In this document: one piece after another, positions 36,983-40,355 of the stretch
Layout: every line of letters begins with the position of its first letter
Numbering within the stretch: the stretch's first letter is position 1
Assembly (NCBI GenBank): GCA_013115145.1
Contig: JAAPAO010000065.1
Coordinates: forward strand, 1 to 40,355
DNA from: Perkinsus chesapeaki
Taxonomy: Eukaryota; Perkinsozoa; Perkinsida; Perkinsidae
Direction of reading: 5' to 3'
Length of the DNA stretch: 40,355 nucleotides
Position numbers and translations under genes: made by a program
The notes under the pieces: model-generated
Seen by the model: the letters and a program-made list of their open reading frames with translations, nothing else
What the model was told of the DNA's origin: nothing
Databases searched by the model: none

Positions 36983-38237
36983 GGCAACAAACGGCTAAGA
37001 TCAATAAAGTGGGTTGGTGGGCCATCAATGGTGGCTGGTGGTGAAAGGTGGGCCTACTCGTGAGACACTGTTACCCGCAAGTACAATGGAAGACAATATC
37101 TCAACAGAATTAATCCTAAGAGTGCGCATCTCAAGGTTGGGCTCTAGGAGGGGTCTTGAAGGTCGGCTCTCGGAAACGGAGCATTCCGCATGCGTACATG
37201 AGAAGGGTGTCACGTCACGTGACTCACGTGAGTAAGGGAGGCTTGATAGCTGAGGTCCCATTCGGGAGTGAGTGAACTGGCATCTACCATTTTGGATGGT
37301 AAGTAGGAATAATTCTCATATCATAAATTAAATGATACCTTTTGCCACCAGCATGCCTTTTATCATGATTAGTGCTGCTGCAGCAATAGCACCTTTTCTT
37401 ATATGCTTCATGTTATCTTGCTCGAGTCGTTGATATAAATTCCGCGTTATATACCACCTATTTGTCTCGCAAATACAACTAATGCTACACGACACCTGTG
37501 CGTATCTTAGTGCGCATGCGTGCACTTATCACAAGTCATTCGTGTAAAAAGTGTTCTTCGATGATTCTAGTGCTTTTAATCTCATGTCTGGGTTAAATGG
37601 GAGCGCGCTGAACTTCGACCTTGAAAGGTACTCTCGACATACTTGTGAGTTTTTCTTGGTTTGGAAGTTCACGTTGGCGAAGTAACGGTCGAGCACCTCG
37701 ATGAAGCAGCTCCGTTGGAGCTTTAGGCTACGTGACCAACTAAGAGTGGTCCCCGACCACTAGTGTTGTTTTCAAAGAGACTGCGCATGGAGAGGTGTCG
37801 AGATTTGTGGCGAGCGCACTTTTCAGCACACAACTAAGGGACAGAGCTAGGCTAGCGGATCCACCCCAGGCAGGTTCCCAAGACGCCTGCTTGACGCCAG
37901 TTTTAGCAACTTCACAATCCCGTCCCAGCCCGCCCTGGAGGAGGCCTGCGGCACGTTCAGCCGTGCGATCGGACCCTGTTGTTCACAGGTCAGTCTCTTC
38001 GCACGGTCACTGATGTGTACTGGTGTAGCTTGGCACGGTTTCGTGCCAGCCAACTACTCCCGGTGCACTATCAGTGTCCGGCCTACGGCTCCACCCCACA
38101 CCCTCCAGAGCAGGCACCAATAAAAACAACTCACCGTAGCGTACACCGACCAGACTGACACGCAACGAAATTAAGACATGATGAAAACGGCAGCAATGTT
38201 CCAATTATTAATCATGAACATAGGTAAGCAAATCTCA
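36983..38237. other. Intergenic region upstream of the mannosidase
   Basis: About 1.25 kb without a convincing gene. Near the mannosidase start it contains overlapping CACGTG palindromes (37214-37232), described separately. A 7-bp perfect hairpin (TGGCACG-GTTT-CGTGCCA) occurs at 38031-38048. Short ORFs on both strands at 37795-38204 show no motif. Confidence 0.45.
37214..37232. promoter_or_regulatory. Two adjoining CACGTG palindromes (E-box-like), possible promoter element
   Basis: GTCACGTGAC (37214-37223) and CTCACGTGAG (37223-37232) are both perfect 10-bp palindromes sharing one base, about 230 nt upstream of the mannosidase ATG. CACGTG is the core bound by bHLH or bZIP-type factors in many eukaryotes. 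A role here is inferred from symmetry and position only. Confidence 0.35.
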
Positions 38238-40055
38238 TCAACTCCTCGATAGGATTTCTTCAACAGCTTCTTTAGCAACCGTATCCAACGACGCCGTGCT
38301 GGACATCCTGTCCGAGCCCAGACGAGACATCTCAGCTCCCGATCTCCGATTGCCAAGACGGTCTATTTTAGCGTCTAGCTTTTGATAGCGAATAGCGGCC
38401 CGCTTAATGTGCTCTGCCAGTAAAGTCTCGACCACCATCAGGTTCTTCTGCACAAGGAGCAGGTCCTGCGCGCTGGGAGGGTGTAGCATCTTAAGTAGCA
38501 TGTGCACGAACTCGGACTGGTCGATGCAACCATGACCCGACGAATCGATGATTTGGAATGCCACCGAAACCACATCCTAGAATGACGGAATGCAGCGGAG
38601 GAGAGCACATAAGCTGGGCCAACCTCGTCAACACCGAGCTTCTGGAGCCTGTTGGCCGCCTGAGCGTTGAACTCGCTTTCCGTAAGCGTGCCAGAGCCGT
38701 CTACGTCCATGGCATCGAACACCTGACGAGCAATAGGGCGATGGACTAAATGGGCTAATTCTGGTCTACCTCGACAATCCTCTCCTTGAGAATCTTGTCC
38801 CTCTCGGACTCTGTTGTCCCCGAGACAATTTCGCATATAACGCCGATAAGTATATTAAGTATCATGAATGAGCCAAGCATTATAAATATCAAAAGAAGTA
38901 TACCGCATCTAAAAGTATACCACTTCAAAGAAGCCAGTATGAAGCGAAACAGTGTGGAGGCTCTAGAGTGGCTTCAGCACTGATGTTTTACAAATGTACT
39001 ATATGAGCCATTTACTAGGCGTGGGGGACTCAAGACGGTCTGAGACCGTTTCCGCACTTACGGTGGGCTTTCGCTTAGTGTTGATCGTATCAAGGAGAAT
39101 GTATCGTCGAAGACTAGGACCTGAGACATACTGTATCCAGGGGTAAGGATTGCCCACCAACCTGCCATAATGTTAGCATGCTCTTGGGGATGGTACCAAA
39201 CATATCATCGAAGAAGCCAGGCATGCCATCAACCTCCATTGTCAGCCGCTCCTCAGAGCTCTTCACCCACTGTGTAAGGATAATCGCGAACACGTACCTA
39301 TCATCGCGGGAAGAGGGCTACTGTATAGAGGAATGGGAAGTAGTCCGAGGAGAAGCGCAATCCACTTCTGCAGCAGAGTACTTCGCATTCCCCATTAAAC
39401 TTTATATTAAATTTCAAAAACAGGAACACTTTTTTGACCATCACGGAGCTCATTTCCGATCAAAATTTCAATGATATATCTGCTTTGGGAACAATTTTCA
39501 GATCTCGAAAAACATAAACCCGTGAGGCTGGCGGACCCCTGTTCGTGGGTGGCAATAGTGAAGCCTACATGAGCGCCAGTATGATAGCCAGGGTGCTGCT
39601 GACAGAGCGCGCAGCTGCGGCCATCGACTTCACCATCATGCCCAGTTCGGGGACCATACCTACGACAAAACGCTGACACATGAACGTGAAACCATTTACG
39701 GAAGACTCGCGTTATCCTGAGAAGTCGAAGTAGACGGAGGACGCTGAGGCTGCCAAGAGTGGACGCATCGACATGCAGTAGGAGGAGCACCCAAATCTCA
39801 ACAACCATCATCAACACCTGATAGACAGGAATCATGAACTGGGAGGAGGCGATGTCTTGGCCTGGTTTACCAAACATAGGTCAAAGATATTCCAGAACCT
39901 GAGAACCTTGTCCTTGAAAAAGTCCATCTTGCTTTTGTATGCCAATATCCGTACGAGAATCTCGAAGGTGAAACAGAAACCAAAGATATGCTCACCAACG
40001 TCGAATACGACGAGCTGACAGATGGAAATGACGGGCAAGTTCGGAGAGGCATCAT
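38238..40055 (-). CDS. Voltage-gated cation channel, one 6-TM repeat with C-terminal EF-hands (5' end not resolved)
   Basis: The order is S2 FGFCFTFEILVRILAYKSK, S3 NIFDLCLVLMMVVEIWVLLL (54-nt intron inside), S4 SVLRLLRLLRITRVFRK with regularly spaced Arg, linker and S5 PELGMMVKSMAAAARSVSS continuing LAIILAL|MYVFAIILTQW. Then the pore GTIPKSMLTLWQ is spliced to VLVFDDTFSLIR, S6 is ILLLIFIMLGSFMILNILIG, followed by EF-hand FDAMDVDGSGTLTESEF and a second EF-like IIDSSGHGCIDQSEF. TGA is at 38240-38238. The pore sequence matches the Cav/Nav superfamily (TLxQVLTxxDW) with FDD at the filter. Only one repeat is in the window; further repeats or S1 could lie beyond 40055. The EF-hands suggest calcium regulation. 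It is expected in the plasma or another cell membrane. Confidence 0.83.
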
Positions 40056-40091
40056 GTGAACGCGTAGGTCGGAGCAGGTTGGAAGGTGTAA

Positions 40092-40355
40092 TAATGCAAA
40101 GGCCTTTAGTGTTATTAATAGGAATATAATAATGTAAAGGCCTTTAGTGTTATTAATAGGAATATAATAATGTAAAGGCCTTTAGTGTTATTAATAGGGC
40201 TATGATACTGTAAAGGCCTTTAGTGTTATTAATAGTGCTATAATACTGTAAAGGCCTTTAGTGTTATTAATAGGGCTATAATACTGTAAAGGCCTTTAGT
40301 GTTATTAATAGGGCTATAATACTGTAAAGGCCTTTAGTGTTATTAATAGGGCTAT
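40092..40355. repeat. 38-bp tandem repeat (minisatellite), about seven copies, reaching window edge
   Basis: The unit TAATGTAAAGGCCTTTAGTG... is repeated every 38 bp, with copies starting at 40092, 40130, 40168 and so on. The centre AAAGGCCTTT is a perfect palindrome. The first three units end in GGAATATAA; later ones carry GGGCTAT or GTGCTAT variants followed by ACTG, so two subtypes are arranged in blocks. The array continues past the end of the window. It lies at the 5' side of the channel gene, in an intron or upstream. Confidence 0.95.

Noticed and set aside
37288-37305. TACCATTTTGGATGGTAAG resembling a spliced-leader exon plus donor
   Set aside because: It shares only the CCATTTTGG core with the perkinsid leader as I know it. 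A similar string occurs at about 3500 in reverse orientation, and no Sm site or SL RNA structure was evident.
37795-38204. Overlapping ORFs on both strands and a GC-rich stretch downstream of the channel gene
   Set aside because: No recognised protein or RNA family. The 7-bp hairpin at 38031-38048 alone is too little to call an ncRNA or terminator.

Overview
This window is nuclear DNA of a eukaryote, most likely an alveolate protist and best fitting a Perkinsus-like species. Three things support this. The conserved genes are split by very short GT-AG introns, mostly 42-56 nt and some apparently 29-34 nt. The dUTPase has the layout known from apicomplexan enzymes. The gene set (plant/apicomplexan-type SAHH, one-repeat Cav/Nav-like channel with EF-hands, TKL kinase with ankyrin repeats) suits a perkinsozoan. 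The species is an inference, because I could run no search. Exon models were built by hand from reading frame, splice signals and phase.

Layout. 1-5.7 kb: an edge-truncated tRNA (probably Trp), a small hypothetical gene, a six-exon J-domain co-chaperone and a multi-pass membrane RING-H2 E3 ligase, all on the minus strand. 5.7-11.6 kb: a low-confidence hypothetical gene and a class I methyltransferase with a GSTCD-like C-terminal half, both minus; one methyltransferase intron is swollen with AT-rich repeats. 11.6-17 kb: a gene-poor block with a TIR transposon flanked by TA (11851-13568) and a decayed Ty3/Gypsy-like reverse transcriptase (about 16.46-16.75 kb).

17-25.3 kb: a dense metabolic block. 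It holds PGS1 (cardiolipin pathway, minus), intronless GAPDH (minus), then, divergent from it, five-exon cytosolic aconitase and intronless adenosylhomocysteinase (both plus). 25.7-32.1 kb: an ankyrin-repeat TKL kinase (minus) with a complete tRNA-Met in antisense inside one intron, head-to-head with a dUTPase (plus), then a gene of unknown function (plus). 32.3-37 kb: a secreted GH38 alpha-mannosidase (minus). 38.2-40.1 kb: a voltage-gated cation channel with EF-hands (minus), running into a 38-bp tandem repeat that reaches the window edge.

The genes do not form one pathway. They are ordinary nuclear genes in short divergent or same-strand groups, broken by repeat-rich gaps. The most distinctive signals are the antisense tRNA inside a kinase intron, the intact-looking TIR element, a probable GC-AG intron with altered motifs in the dUTPase, and the very short introns. 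I found no CRISPR array, prokaryotic operon or clearly new multi-gene system.
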